A stretch of 64,000 nt of DNA from Streptomyces chartreusis (GTDB lineage Bacteria > Actinomycetota > Actinomycetes > Streptomycetales > Streptomycetaceae): positions 4,588,001-4,652,000 of the forward strand of contig NZ_CP023689.1 in NCBI RefSeq assembly GCF_008704715.1. The letters run 5' to 3'. This document shows, one piece after another, positions 1-7,657 of the stretch. Made by a program: the position numbers and the translations under genes. Numbering within the stretch: position 1 is the first letter of the stretch; each line of letters opens with the position of its first letter. Under the pieces are notes generated by a model. That model did no database searches. It was given only the letters and a program-made list of their open reading frames with translations, and was not told the DNA's origin.

Positions 1-9
1 CCGGCAGTC

Positions 10-1062
10 TCACGAAAACTCCGCCGCCACCAGCTCCGCGATCTGAGCGGTGTTGAGGGCCGCGCCCTTGCGCAGATTGTCCCCGCAGACGAAGAGTTCG
101 AGCGCCGTGGGATCGTCCAGCGAACGCCGCACCCGGCCGACCCAGGTCGGGTCCGTGCCCACGACATCGGCGGGCGTCGGGAACTCACCGGCGCCCGGGT
201 CGTCGTACAGCACGACCCCCGGGGTGGTGGCCAGGATCTCGCGGGCCTTGGCGACGGTGACCTCGCCCTCGAAGCGGGCGTGCACGGTCAGCGAGTGCCC
301 GGTCAGCACCGGCACCCGCACACAGGTCACCGCGACCGGCAGCTTCGGCAGGCCGAGGATCTTGCGGGACTCGTCCCGCACCTTCATCTCCTCCGAGGAC
401 CAGCCGTCCTCGCGCAGCGACCCGGCCCACGGCACGACGTTCAGCGCGACCGGCTCCGGGAACGGGCCGGTGTTCTCGCCGATGGCCCGCCGTACGTCGC
501 CGGGGCTGGTCCCCAGGTCCGTGCCGGCGACCAGGGACAGCTGCTGGCGCAGGGTGTCGACGCCGGCGCGGCCGGCCCCGCTCACCGCCTGGTAGGAGGA
601 CACCACGAGGGAGCGCAGGCCGAACTCGGCGTGCAGCGCGCCCAGCGCCACGATCATCGAGAGGGTCGTGCAGTTGGGGTTGGCCACGATCCCGCGCGGG
701 CGCCTGCGCACCACGTGCGAGTTGACCTCGGGCACGACCAGGGGCACCTCCGGGTCCATCCGGAAGGCGCCCGAGTTGTCGACCACCACCGCGCCCGCGG
801 CGGCGGCGATCGGCGCCCAGCGGGCGGCCACCTCGTCGGGGACGTCGAACATCGCGACGTCGACCCCGGCGAAGGCCTCCTCGGTGAGCGCCACCACCTC
901 GACCTCCTCGCCGCGCACGGCCAGCTTTCGGCCGGCCGAGCGCGGCGAGGCGATCAGACGGATCTCACCCCAGACGTCCGCGCGCTGGGACAGGATCTGG
1001 AGCATGACCGAGCCGACGGCCCCGGTCGCGCCAACGACCGCCAGCGTCGGTCGACGGGTCAT
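10..1062 (-). CDS. asd: Aspartate-semialdehyde dehydrogenase
   Basis: This 350-residue cytoplasmic enzyme reduces aspartyl phosphate to aspartate semialdehyde with NADPH, the branch point to diaminopimelate/lysine, threonine and methionine. Seen in the sequence: an N-terminal Rossmann motif VVGATGAVG (residues 9-17) and the catalytic cysteine in NPNCTT (Cys131), followed by the dimerisation/catalytic domain ending with a GDNLRKGAALN stretch typical of the family. Length is normal. The ATG was chosen because it overlaps the stop of the upstream aspartate kinase as ATGA, which implies translational coupling; the longer open frame upstream of it lies antisense-like inside the kinase and is rejected. 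Confidence 0.97.
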   Translation of the reverse strand: MTRRPTLAVVGATGAVGSVMLQILSQRADVWGEIRLIASPRSAGRKLAVRGEEVEVVALTEEAFAGVDVAMFDVPDEVAARWAPIAAAAGAVVVDNSGAFRMDPEVPLVVPEVNSHVVRRRPRGIVANPNCTTLSMIVALGALHAEFGLRSLVVSSYQAVSGAGRAGVDTLRQQLSLVAGTDLGTSPGDVRRAIGENTGPFPEPVALNVVPWAGSLREDGWSSEEMKVRDESRKILGLPKLPVAVTCVRVPVLTGHSLTVHARFEGEVTVAKAREILATTPGVVLYDDPGAGEFPTPADVVGTDPTWVGRVRRSLDDPTALELFVCGDNLRKGAALNTAQIAELVAAEFS

Positions 1063-2336
1063 CGCCCGGTGCCTCCGTAGACCACGGCCTCGTCGCTGTC
1101 GGAGTCGAGTCCGAAGGCGGAGTGCACGGCGCGTACCGCCTCGTTGACGTCGTCGGCGCGGGTGACGACCGAGATGCGGATCTCGGAGGTGGAGATCAGC
1201 TCGATGTTCACGCCCGCGTCGGACAGCGCCTTGAAGAAGTCCGCCGTGACACCCGGGTTGGTCTTCATGCCGGCGCCGACCAGGGAGATCTTGCCGATCT
1301 GGTCGTCGTAGCGCAGGGAGTCGAAGCCGATGCCGGCCTTGTTCTTCTCCAGGGCGTCGATGGCCTTGCGGCCCTCGGACTTCGGCAGCGTGAAGGAGAT
1401 GTCCGTGAGCCCGGTGGAGGCGGCGGACACGTTCTGCACGATCATGTCGATGTTGATCTCGGCGTCGGAGATCGCGCGGAAGATCGCGGCGGCCTCGCCC
1501 GGCTTGTCCGGCACACCGACGACCGTGACCTTGGCCTCGGAGGTGTCGTGCGCGACACCGGAGATGATGGCCTGCTCCACCTGCTTGTCCCCTTGCTCGA
1601 TCGGCTCGCTGCTGACCCACGTGCCCTGAAGCCCGCTGAAGCTGGACCGCACGTGGATCGGGATGTTGTAACGGCGGGCGTACTCCACACACCGGTGGAG
1701 CAGCACCTTCGAGCCGGACGCGGCCAGCTCCAGCATGTCCTCGAAGGCGATCCAGTCGATCTTCTTCGCCTTCTTGACCACGCGCGGGTCGGCGGTGAAC
1801 ACCCCGTCGACGTCGGTGTAGATCTCGCAGACCTCGGCGTCGAGGGCGGCGGCCAGCGCCACGGCGGTGGTGTCGGACCCGCCGCGCCCCAGCGTGGTGA
1901 TGTCCTTGGAGTCCTGGCTCACGCCCTGGAACCCGGCGACGATGGCGATGTTGCCCTCGTTCAGCGAGTCACGGATCCGGCCCGGTGTCACGTCGATGAT
2001 CCGGGCTTTGTTGTGGACCGAGTCGGTGATGACACCTGCCTGGCTGCCGGTGAACGACTGGGCGGAGTGGCCCAGGTTTTTGATCGCCATGGCCAGCAGG
2101 GCCATGGAGATCCGCTCTCCCGCGGTCAGCAGCATGTCGAGCTCGCGCCCGGCAGGGATCGGGGATACCTGCTCGGCGAGATCGATCAGCTCGTCCGTCG
2201 TGTCGCCCATCGCGGAAACCACTGCGACCACCTGGTGGCCGTTCTTCTTGGCTTCCACGATCCGCTTGGCGACGCGCTTGATGCCCTCGGCATCGGCTAC
2301 GGAGGAGCCTCCGTACTTCTGCACGACAAGGCCCAC
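1059..2336 (-). CDS. lysC: Aspartate kinase
   Basis: Aspartokinase (425 aa) phosphorylates aspartate in the first step of the lysine/threonine/methionine pathway. The kinase motif KYGGSS is at residues 7-12, followed by the amino-acid-kinase domain and two C-terminal ACT regulatory domains (roughly residues 265-410) that bind feedback inhibitors in this family. The GTG at 2336 is preferred over upstream in-frame starts because it gives the conserved N-terminus GLVVQKYGGSS and has a GAGGAG ribosome site just upstream. It forms an overlapping pair with asd. In related actinobacteria the 3' part is also translated separately as a beta subunit from an internal start; I infer this is possible here but see no decisive site. 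Confidence 0.96.
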   Translation of the reverse strand: MGLVVQKYGGSSVADAEGIKRVAKRIVEAKKNGHQVVAVVSAMGDTTDELIDLAEQVSPIPAGRELDMLLTAGERISMALLAMAIKNLGHSAQSFTGSQAGVITDSVHNKARIIDVTPGRIRDSLNEGNIAIVAGFQGVSQDSKDITTLGRGGSDTTAVALAAALDAEVCEIYTDVDGVFTADPRVVKKAKKIDWIAFEDMLELAASGSKVLLHRCVEYARRYNIPIHVRSSFSGLQGTWVSSEPIEQGDKQVEQAIISGVAHDTSEAKVTVVGVPDKPGEAAAIFRAISDAEINIDMIVQNVSAASTGLTDISFTLPKSEGRKAIDALEKNKAGIGFDSLRYDDQIGKISLVGAGMKTNPGVTADFFKALSDAGVNIELISTSEIRISVVTRADDVNEAVRAVHSAFGLDSDSDEAVVYGGTGR

Positions 2337-2514
2337 GTGCGCTCCTCGCTCAGTCCGTGTGTGTCGGCTCAGTTTACCGAGCGTCCGAATTCGACCTTGG
2401 GGTTCCCAGATGGTGAGATTCGGCCGCTCGGGGTCGTGTCTGCCCGGTGGGGAGCCCCGCACTCCGGAAAGTGGGGCAGGTCACTCGCGGGTGGCGTGGG
2501 CCGCCAAATGGGCA

Positions 2515-2544
2515 TTGACGCTCTCCGTAGTCGCCCGCTAACTT
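2515..2544 (+). promoter_or_regulatory. Putative promoter of the CDPS-P450 operon
   Basis: TTGACG (2515-2520) and TAACTT (2539-2544) are separated by 18 nt, a good match to a vegetative sigma-70-type promoter. It would start transcription near 2551, giving a leader of about 60 nt before the TTG start at 2614. It is the best promoter-like pair in the 277-nt gap between the divergent aspartate kinase and the cyclodipeptide synthase gene. The rest of the gap shows no other obvious structure. Confidence 0.45.
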
Positions 2545-2613
2545 CGCGTCGTCGTCGCCACACCAGGGGCACAAGGCTCCATCGGGACTTGCGACGCGAA
2601 GGATCCTCCTCCT

Positions 2614-3369
2614 TTGACGACTGCGACCGCTTCCGAGATCCAGCACGTCACATCAGCCGAGGCCGATACGGATTCCGCGGCCGGCTCCCTCTTCGAGATC
2701 AGGCCCTTCACCCCGCACTGCGAGGTCATCCGCGACGCCGGCGACCACGCCGTCATCGGCGTCTCCCCCGGCAACAGCTACTTCTCCGCCGACCGGGTCC
2801 ACGACCTGGCCCGCTGGGGCCTCACCCGGTTCGAGCGGGTGGACTTCGTCTACACGGACCTGTACGTGGCCGAGATGTACGCGGCGTCCGGCTATCCGCC
2901 CGACGACGCCCGCCGCAAGGCGGTGAAGAACCTGCGCGGGGTGCGCGCCAAGGTGCTGGGCGCCGTCCGGGCGGCGGACCCGGGCGGCAGCCGCCTGCAC
3001 GCCCACGCCATGTCCGACTTCCACGGCAACGCGGCCTACCGCGAGATCCACGACCGGCTCCGGGCCCGCCTCGCCACCGACGACGAGTTCCGCACGACCT
3101 GCGAGAAACTCGTCGACTCGTTCCTGACCGGCCGGGCCGAGGGGGCGACCGCCGCCCAGCGCGAGGTCTGCCTCTCCTACGTCTGCGCCGAGGCGCCGCT
3201 CTTCCTGGACACCCCCGCCATCCTCGGCGTCCCGTCCTCCCTCAACTGCTACCACCAGCTGCTGCCGATGGCCGAGCTGCTCTACTCCCGCGGCGCCGGA
3301 CTGCGCGCCTCCCGCAACCAGGGGCACGCCATCGTCACGCCCGCCGAGGGGACCACCGATGCTCACTGA
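2614..3369 (+). CDS. Cyclodipeptide synthase, NYH subfamily (Rv2275-like)
   Basis: A 251-residue cyclodipeptide synthase, which uses two aminoacyl-tRNAs to make a diketopiperazine in the cytoplasm. Compared from memory with AlbC and M. tuberculosis Rv2275, all hallmark residues are present: the nucleophilic serine in GVSPGNSYFS (Ser51), the N of the NYH subfamily (Asn54), Tyr189 and Glu193 in SYVCAE, and Tyr213-His214 in CYHQ. The stretches HAVIGVSPGNSYFS, VKNLRGVRAK and APLFLDTPAILGVPSSLNCY closely follow Rv2275, which makes cyclo(Tyr-Tyr); product specificity here is inferred. The only upstream start is TTG, with GAAGGA about 11 nt before it. The gene overlaps the following P450 by 11 nt, so the two form one operon. 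This pair breaks an otherwise conserved Streptomyces gene order, suggesting acquisition. Confidence 0.95.
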   Translation: MTTATASEIQHVTSAEADTDSAAGSLFEIRPFTPHCEVIRDAGDHAVIGVSPGNSYFSADRVHDLARWGLTRFERVDFVYTDLYVAEMYAASGYPPDDARRKAVKNLRGVRAKVLGAVRAADPGGSRLHAHAMSDFHGNAAYREIHDRLRARLATDDEFRTTCEKLVDSFLTGRAEGATAAQREVCLSYVCAEAPLFLDTPAILGVPSSLNCYHQLLPMAELLYSRGAGLRASRNQGHAIVTPAEGTTDAH

Positions 3370-4546
3370 AACTCCCCTCGACTTCCCGTTCTCCTGGCGC
3401 GGCGACCAGCTCCCGCCCGAGGTCGAGGAGTTGCGCGCCGACCGGCCGGTGCGGCGCGTGCGCACCATCGCCGGCGACGAGGCGTGGCTGGTGTCGTCGT
3501 ACGCCCTGTGCAAGCAGGTCCTCGAAGACCCCCGCTTCAGCCTGAAGGACACCTCAGCGCCCGGCGTGCCGCGGCAGTACGCGCTGACGATCCCGCCCGA
3601 GGTCGTCAACAACATGGGGAACATCACCGGCGCCGGGCTGCGCAAGGCCGTGCTGAAGGCACTGAACCCCAAAAGCCCCGGCCTGGTGGAGTGGATGCGG
3701 TCCGGTGCCGGTGAACTCGTCGACGGGCTGATGCGCGAGGGCGCTCCGGCCGACCTGCGGGCCGGCTTCGCCGATCCGTACTCGGCGGGTATGCACTGCC
3801 GCATCCTCGGCATCCCGGCCTCGGACGCGCCCCGGCTGATGCGGAGCCTGGACATCGCGTTCATGAACTCGGCCTGCCCGGTCGCCGGCGCCCGGCTCAA
3901 CTGGGACCGGGACATCGCCTTCATGACGGAGCGCCTCGACGACCCGGCGACGACGGGCCTGATGGGCGAGCTCGCCGCCCTGCGCGCCGACCCCGAGTAC
4001 GGCCATCTCACCGACGAGATGCTCGCGACGGTGGGGGTGACGATGTTCGGCGCCGGGGTCATCTCCACCTCGGGCTTCCTGACCATGGCGCTGGTGTCGC
4101 TGATCCAACACCCCGCCCTGAAGGCCGAGCTGGTCGCGGACCCCGGGAAGATCCCCGCGGCCGTGGACGAGCTGCTGCGGATCAACCTGTCCATCGGCGA
4201 CGGCCTGCCGCGGCTGGCGACCGAGGACGTGCGGCTGGGCGACGTGGACTTGAAGGCGGGCGAGCTGGTGCTGGTCCTCGTCGAGGGCGCGAACTTCGAC
4301 CCGGCGGCCTTCCCCGACCCCCACCGGGTCGACCTCGGCCGGGAGAACGCCACCGCGCACCTCTCCTTCGGCGGCGGCCGCCACTACTGCCCCGCGACCG
4401 CCCTCGGCCGGGCGCACGCCGAGATCGCGCTGCGGACGCTGCTGGAGCGGATGCCGGGGCTGCGGCTCGCGGTGCCGATCGAGCAACTGGTGTGGCGCAC
4501 CGGCTTCATGAAGCGGATCCCGGAGCGGCTGCCCGTCATGTGGTAG
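3359..4546 (+). CDS. Cytochrome P450, CYP121-like (cyclodipeptide-modifying)
   Basis: A 395-residue soluble P450. The heme-binding loop FGGGRHYC places the thiolate ligand at Cys344, and the I-helix region reads FGAGVIST, as in CYP121, which also lacks the usual acid-alcohol pair. Recalled M. tuberculosis CYP121 (Rv2276, mycocyclosin synthase) matches nearly throughout: PFSxRGD at the N-terminus, EAWLVSSYALC, PPEVVNNMGNI, NWDRDI, ELLRINLS, ELVLVLxEGANFDP and the C-terminal RIPERLPVxW. CYP121 joins the two tyrosine rings of cyclo(Tyr-Tyr). Near the C-terminus the CYP121 substrate-site Gln-Arg (385-386) is Met-Lys here (384-385), so the exact reaction may differ: C-C coupling, or coupling to a nucleobase as I recall for other Streptomyces homologues. 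The start ATG overlaps the CDPS gene. No ferredoxin gene adjoins it. Confidence 0.95.
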   Translation: MLTETPLDFPFSWRGDQLPPEVEELRADRPVRRVRTIAGDEAWLVSSYALCKQVLEDPRFSLKDTSAPGVPRQYALTIPPEVVNNMGNITGAGLRKAVLKALNPKSPGLVEWMRSGAGELVDGLMREGAPADLRAGFADPYSAGMHCRILGIPASDAPRLMRSLDIAFMNSACPVAGARLNWDRDIAFMTERLDDPATTGLMGELAALRADPEYGHLTDEMLATVGVTMFGAGVISTSGFLTMALVSLIQHPALKAELVADPGKIPAAVDELLRINLSIGDGLPRLATEDVRLGDVDLKAGELVLVLVEGANFDPAAFPDPHRVDLGRENATAHLSFGGGRHYCPATALGRAHAEIALRTLLERMPGLRLAVPIEQLVWRTGFMKRIPERLPVMW

Positions 4547-4603
4547 CCGCTCACCGGCTCGACGGCCGGTCGTCTTTAAGTTTCAACCACTAGGGTTCGG
4601 CGT

Positions 4604-5302
4604 GTGCGCGTACTTCTGGTGGAAGACGACGAACCGGTCGCCGAGTCGCTCCGGCGAGGACTGCTGCGCTACGGCTTCGAGGTGGCCTGGGTGACCACGG
4701 GCGGCGCGGCGCTGAGCCACAGCGATCCCTACGACGTCGTGCTCCTCGACCTCGGACTGCCCGACACCGACGGGCTCGACGTCTGCAGGGCGCTGCGCGA
4801 GCGCGGTGACGTGCCGATCATCGTGATCAGCGCGCGCAGCGACGAGACGGACCGGGTGGTCGGGCTGGAACTCGGCGCGGACGACTACGTCTCCAAGCCG
4901 TTCGGCGTCCGCGAGGTCATAGCCCGGATACGGGCCGTCATGCGCCGCAGCCGGCCCCGTACGCCCGCCGGGACCGGCCCCGACCGCTACGGCGACCGTC
5001 TCACCGTCGACCGCAAGGCGGCCCGCGTCCGGCTGGACGGCGAGGAGGTCGCGCTCGCGCCCAAGGAGTACGACCTGCTGGCCTTCCTCACCGAGGAGCC
5101 GGGGGCGCTGATGTCGCGGGAGCAGATCATGGAGGCGGTCTGGGACGCGAACTGGTTCGGCCCGACCAAGACGCTCGACGTGCATGTGGCGGCGCTGCGG
5201 CGCAAGCTCGCCGGGGCCGTCACGATCGAGGCGGTGCGCGGGGTCGGCTTCCGGCTGGAGGTCGTCGGCTCCGACCGGGGCGACGGCAGCGGCCCGTCAT
5301 GA
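4604..5302 (+). CDS. OmpR-family response regulator
   Basis: A 232-residue response regulator with an N-terminal receiver domain (acid pair ED-D near residues 7-9, phosphoacceptor Asp49 in LLDLGLPDTDG, Lys in SKPFG) and a C-terminal winged-helix DNA-binding domain (roughly 130-225, ending RGVGFRLE). It should activate or repress transcription after phosphorylation by the overlapping histidine kinase gene downstream. GTG is used as the start; a short AT-richer stretch (TTTAAGTTTCAACCACTAGGG) lies just ahead and may hold the promoter. The signal is unknown. It follows the CDPS-P450 operon on the same strand after 57 nt, so read-through is possible, but I see no evidence that it controls that operon. 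Confidence 0.94.
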   Translation: MRVLLVEDDEPVAESLRRGLLRYGFEVAWVTTGGAALSHSDPYDVVLLDLGLPDTDGLDVCRALRERGDVPIIVISARSDETDRVVGLELGADDYVSKPFGVREVIARIRAVMRRSRPRTPAGTGPDRYGDRLTVDRKAARVRLDGEEVALAPKEYDLLAFLTEEPGALMSREQIMEAVWDANWFGPTKTLDVHVAALRRKLAGAVTIEAVRGVGFRLEVVGSDRGDGSGPS

Positions 5303-6684
5303 TCCGCCAACTCATCCGCAGCTACGTCCTGCTCGTGGCCGTGGCGATCGCCCTCTTCACGGTGCCGGTGGCGTTCACGCTCACGGACCAGCTGCGGGGC
5401 GACACCGCGGACTCCGCGCGGCGTGAGGCCGACACCATGGCCCTGCTCCTCGGCAACGGCAACACCCCCTCGTGCGCGGCCCTGGACGAGATGGCCCGGG
5501 CGTACGCCGGCCAGACCCCCGGCCAGGTCGAGACGACCGGGCGCTGCGACACCGGCCTGCCGGGCCCGCAGCGGGACGCGGCCCTGACCGGAGCCCTTGA
5601 GGACGGCAGGTCCACGACCGACTGGGGCTCCTCCTTCATCTGGGGGCCGGAGCTGAAGGTCACGGTGCCCGCCCGCTCCAGCGCCGTCGACCTCGACGGC
5701 CGCAACCGGGGCCCGGTCGTCGGCGCGGTCCGCATCGTGTACTCGACGGACGACCTGACCGAACGGCTCTGGACGATCTGGGGTTTCCGAGCGGTCCTCG
5801 CGGTGGCCGTCCTCGCCGTGGCCGCCGTGATCGGCGCCGCCGCGGCACGGCGTATCACCCGGCCGCTGCGCCAGCTCAACGACATGGCGAGCAGGTTCAG
5901 CGACGGCGATCTGACCGCCCGCTCCCCCGTGACGGGCCCGCCGGAGACCCAGACACTGGCGCGCACCCTGAACCAGGGCGCGGAGCGCCTGGACACGCTG
6001 GTCGCCTCGCAGCGCATCTTCGTGGCCGACGCCTCGCATCAACTCCGTACCCCTCTCACGGCGCTCAGGCTGTCGCTGGACAACATCGCGGACGGGGTCG
6101 ACGACGACTTCGTCAAGGAGGACGTGGAGCAGGCCACGGCCGAGGTCGTCCGGATGAGCCGGCTGGTGAGCGGGCTGCTGGTGCTGGCGCGGGCGGAGGC
6201 CAAGGTGACGGCGGCGGAACCGCTGGCGCTTATCGACATCGTGCGCGAGCGGCTGGACGTGTGGCGGCCGGCCGCCGACGAGCGCGGAGTCACCATCGCG
6301 CTCGCGGCGAGTGCCGACGGCCGGCCACTGGTGCTGGCCTCTCCCGGCCATCTGGAGCAGGTGCTGGACAACGTGCTCTCCAACGCCCTGGAGGTGTCAC
6401 CGGACGGTGGCACGATCACCGTCGGGGTGGAGACCAAGGGCGAGTCGGTGGTGCTCTCGGTCCTCGACGAGGGTCCCGGCATGCCGGACGCCGACAAGTC
6501 CCGTGCCTTCGACCGGTTCTGGCGCGGCCGGGGGCTGACCGGGAGGTCCGGTTCGGGCCTCGGCCTCGCCGTCGTCAAGCAGCTGGTGACCGACGACGGC
6601 GGGACCGTGGCGCTCGGGGACGCTCCCGGGGGCGGGCTGAAGGTGGCGATCAGCCTTCGGGCATCTTCGAGGAGTGGTGGTTGA
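5299..6684 (+). CDS. Sensor histidine kinase (HAMP, EnvZ-type)
   Basis: A 461-residue membrane sensor kinase. Transmembrane segments are visible at about residues 8-28 and 161-182, flanking an extracellular sensor region of about 130 residues with two cysteines (60 and 83). A HAMP domain follows (ARRITRPLRQLNDMA), then the H-box FVADASHQLRTPL with His247, the N-box QVLDNVLSNAL, and G-boxes DEGPGMP and GSGLGLAVV. The start overlaps the response regulator stop as ATGA, so the two are coupled partners. Its 3' end overlaps the convergent downstream gene by 35 nt. Substrate or signal cannot be read from the sequence. Confidence 0.94.
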   Translation: MIRQLIRSYVLLVAVAIALFTVPVAFTLTDQLRGDTADSARREADTMALLLGNGNTPSCAALDEMARAYAGQTPGQVETTGRCDTGLPGPQRDAALTGALEDGRSTTDWGSSFIWGPELKVTVPARSSAVDLDGRNRGPVVGAVRIVYSTDDLTERLWTIWGFRAVLAVAVLAVAAVIGAAAARRITRPLRQLNDMASRFSDGDLTARSPVTGPPETQTLARTLNQGAERLDTLVASQRIFVADASHQLRTPLTALRLSLDNIADGVDDDFVKEDVEQATAEVVRMSRLVSGLLVLARAEAKVTAAEPLALIDIVRERLDVWRPAADERGVTIALAASADGRPLVLASPGHLEQVLDNVLSNALEVSPDGGTITVGVETKGESVVLSVLDEGPGMPDADKSRAFDRFWRGRGLTGRSGSGLGLAVVKQLVTDDGGTVALGDAPGGGLKVAISLRASSRSGG

Positions 6685-7174
6685 CGATGAGCCACTCACC
6701 GCCGCGCTTCTCGTAGGCGTAGGTGTAGCGGGCCTCGACGGTGCTCTTCGCTCCGGTCGCGGGGTCGGTGAGCGCGAACTCGTAGACGCCGGTGTCGATG
6801 GCGGAGTTGTGGTCGAGGACGTTGACGTGGGTCTCGATCTTCGTGCCGACCGGCTTGTTGGCGAGGAAGTGCTCGAAGTAGTCGACGATTCCGGCGCGGT
6901 CGGCGCGGACCTTGTTGGAGACCGTGGGCAGCAGCACCGCGTCCTTCGCGTACAGGTCGGCGACCTGCTCCGGGTCACCGGTGGCGAGGGCGCTGTTCCA
7001 CTGGTCGAACAGGCCGGCTATCTCCTTCTTGCCGGGCTTCTTCTCGCTCCAGCCGGGCTTCTTCTCACCCCAGCCGGGCCCGGCGGCCGCGGCACCGGCG
7101 GCGACCGTGCCGACGGCGACCACGGCGGTGGCGGTGACAACGGCCACGCGCTTGCTGATGGAACGACGAGTCAT
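6650..7174 (-). CDS. Secreted NTF2/SnoaL-like protein (SgcJ/CaMKII-association type)
   Basis: A 174-residue protein with an N-terminal signal peptide (basic MTRRSISKR then a hydrophobic Ala/Val segment to about residue 31). The mature part begins with a short lysine-rich duplication (GWGEKKPGWSEKKPGKKE) and continues as an alpha+beta cone fold of the SnoaL/CaMKII-association type: FDQWNSALATGDPEQVADLYAKDAVLLPT and the final EWLIVNHHSS are characteristic. Members of this fold bind small hydrophobic molecules or oligomerise; no enzymatic function can be assigned. A GGGAGA ribosome site precedes the ATG. It is convergent with the upstream sensor kinase and overlaps its 3' end by 35 nt. Confidence 0.85.
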   Translation of the reverse strand: MTRRSISKRVAVVTATAVVAVGTVAAGAAAAGPGWGEKKPGWSEKKPGKKEIAGLFDQWNSALATGDPEQVADLYAKDAVLLPTVSNKVRADRAGIVDYFEHFLANKPVGTKIETHVNVLDHNSAIDTGVYEFALTDPATGAKSTVEARYTYAYEKRGGEWLIVNHHSSKMPEG

Positions 7175-7298
7175 CGCATCTCCCGTAACAGGTCTGGTTC
7201 AAGTGGCTCCAGACTCGCCGCGGGCCGGTTAGGGCCCGTGCAGCGGACGTACAGGCCGGGGACAACACCGCTCCAATTCGCGCCGCGTGAGCGCCCGG

Positions 7299-7505
7299 TC
7301 ACACGGCGGCGGCCTTCCGGCGACCGCGTCCGCGACCCCGTCCGCGCACCAACTCGACGCCTGCGCCCAGCGATACGACGCCCATGCCGGCGGCCGTCAG
7401 GACGCCCTGGGTGCCGTCGACGACGAAGGGGGCGGCCGCGGCGACCACGGCGTTGAAGAGGAACAGGAACCACAGAACGGCACGGGAGGAGAGCAGAGCC
7501 TTCAT
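7299..7505 (-). CDS. Small membrane protein (68 aa)
   Basis: A 68-residue protein with two hydrophobic segments (about residues 10-27 and 34-52) and a basic, arginine-rich C-terminal tail (VRGRGRGRGRRK). An AAGGA ribosome site lies at a proper distance before the ATG, and codon use is GC3-rich like its neighbours, supporting a real gene. I do not recognise a named family; such two-helix proteins are common in Streptomyces. It probably sits in the cytoplasmic membrane with the tail inside. It is monocistronic as far as can be seen, divergent from the TauE-like gene. Confidence 0.65.
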   Translation of the reverse strand: MKALLSSRAVLWFLFLFNAVVAAAAPFVVDGTQGVLTAAGMGVVSLGAGVELVRGRGRGRGRRKAAAV

Positions 7506-7611
7506 GGGCGGAGTCCTTCGGGGCGGGGCCGTCGCTCGACGGCCGTTGACCTGGTGCGATCAACGATTCCGTTTCCCGAGGTCAGCCACGAGGTAGTGAG
7601 CTCCCGAAGAG

Positions 7612-7633
7612 GGGGTGTAGCCCGCTACACCCC
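7612..7633 (+). promoter_or_regulatory. Perfect 9-bp inverted repeat ahead of the TauE/SafE gene
   Basis: GGGGTGTAG (7612-7620) and CTACACCCC (7625-7633) form a perfect stem with a four-base CCCG loop. It ends 24 nt before the GTG of the permease gene and lies in the divergent space to the small membrane protein. It could be an operator or a leader hairpin; there is no U-tract, so a terminator is less likely. Confidence 0.5.
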
Positions 7634-7657
7634 GGCCGCGGGTGAGGATGCCGAGCC

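Noticed and set aside
1122..3545. Very long open frame on the plus strand opposite aspartate kinase
   Set aside because: It is the antisense shadow of a high-GC3 gene and its far part overlaps the CDPS gene in another frame; composition is Arg/Gly/Asp-rich without any domain.
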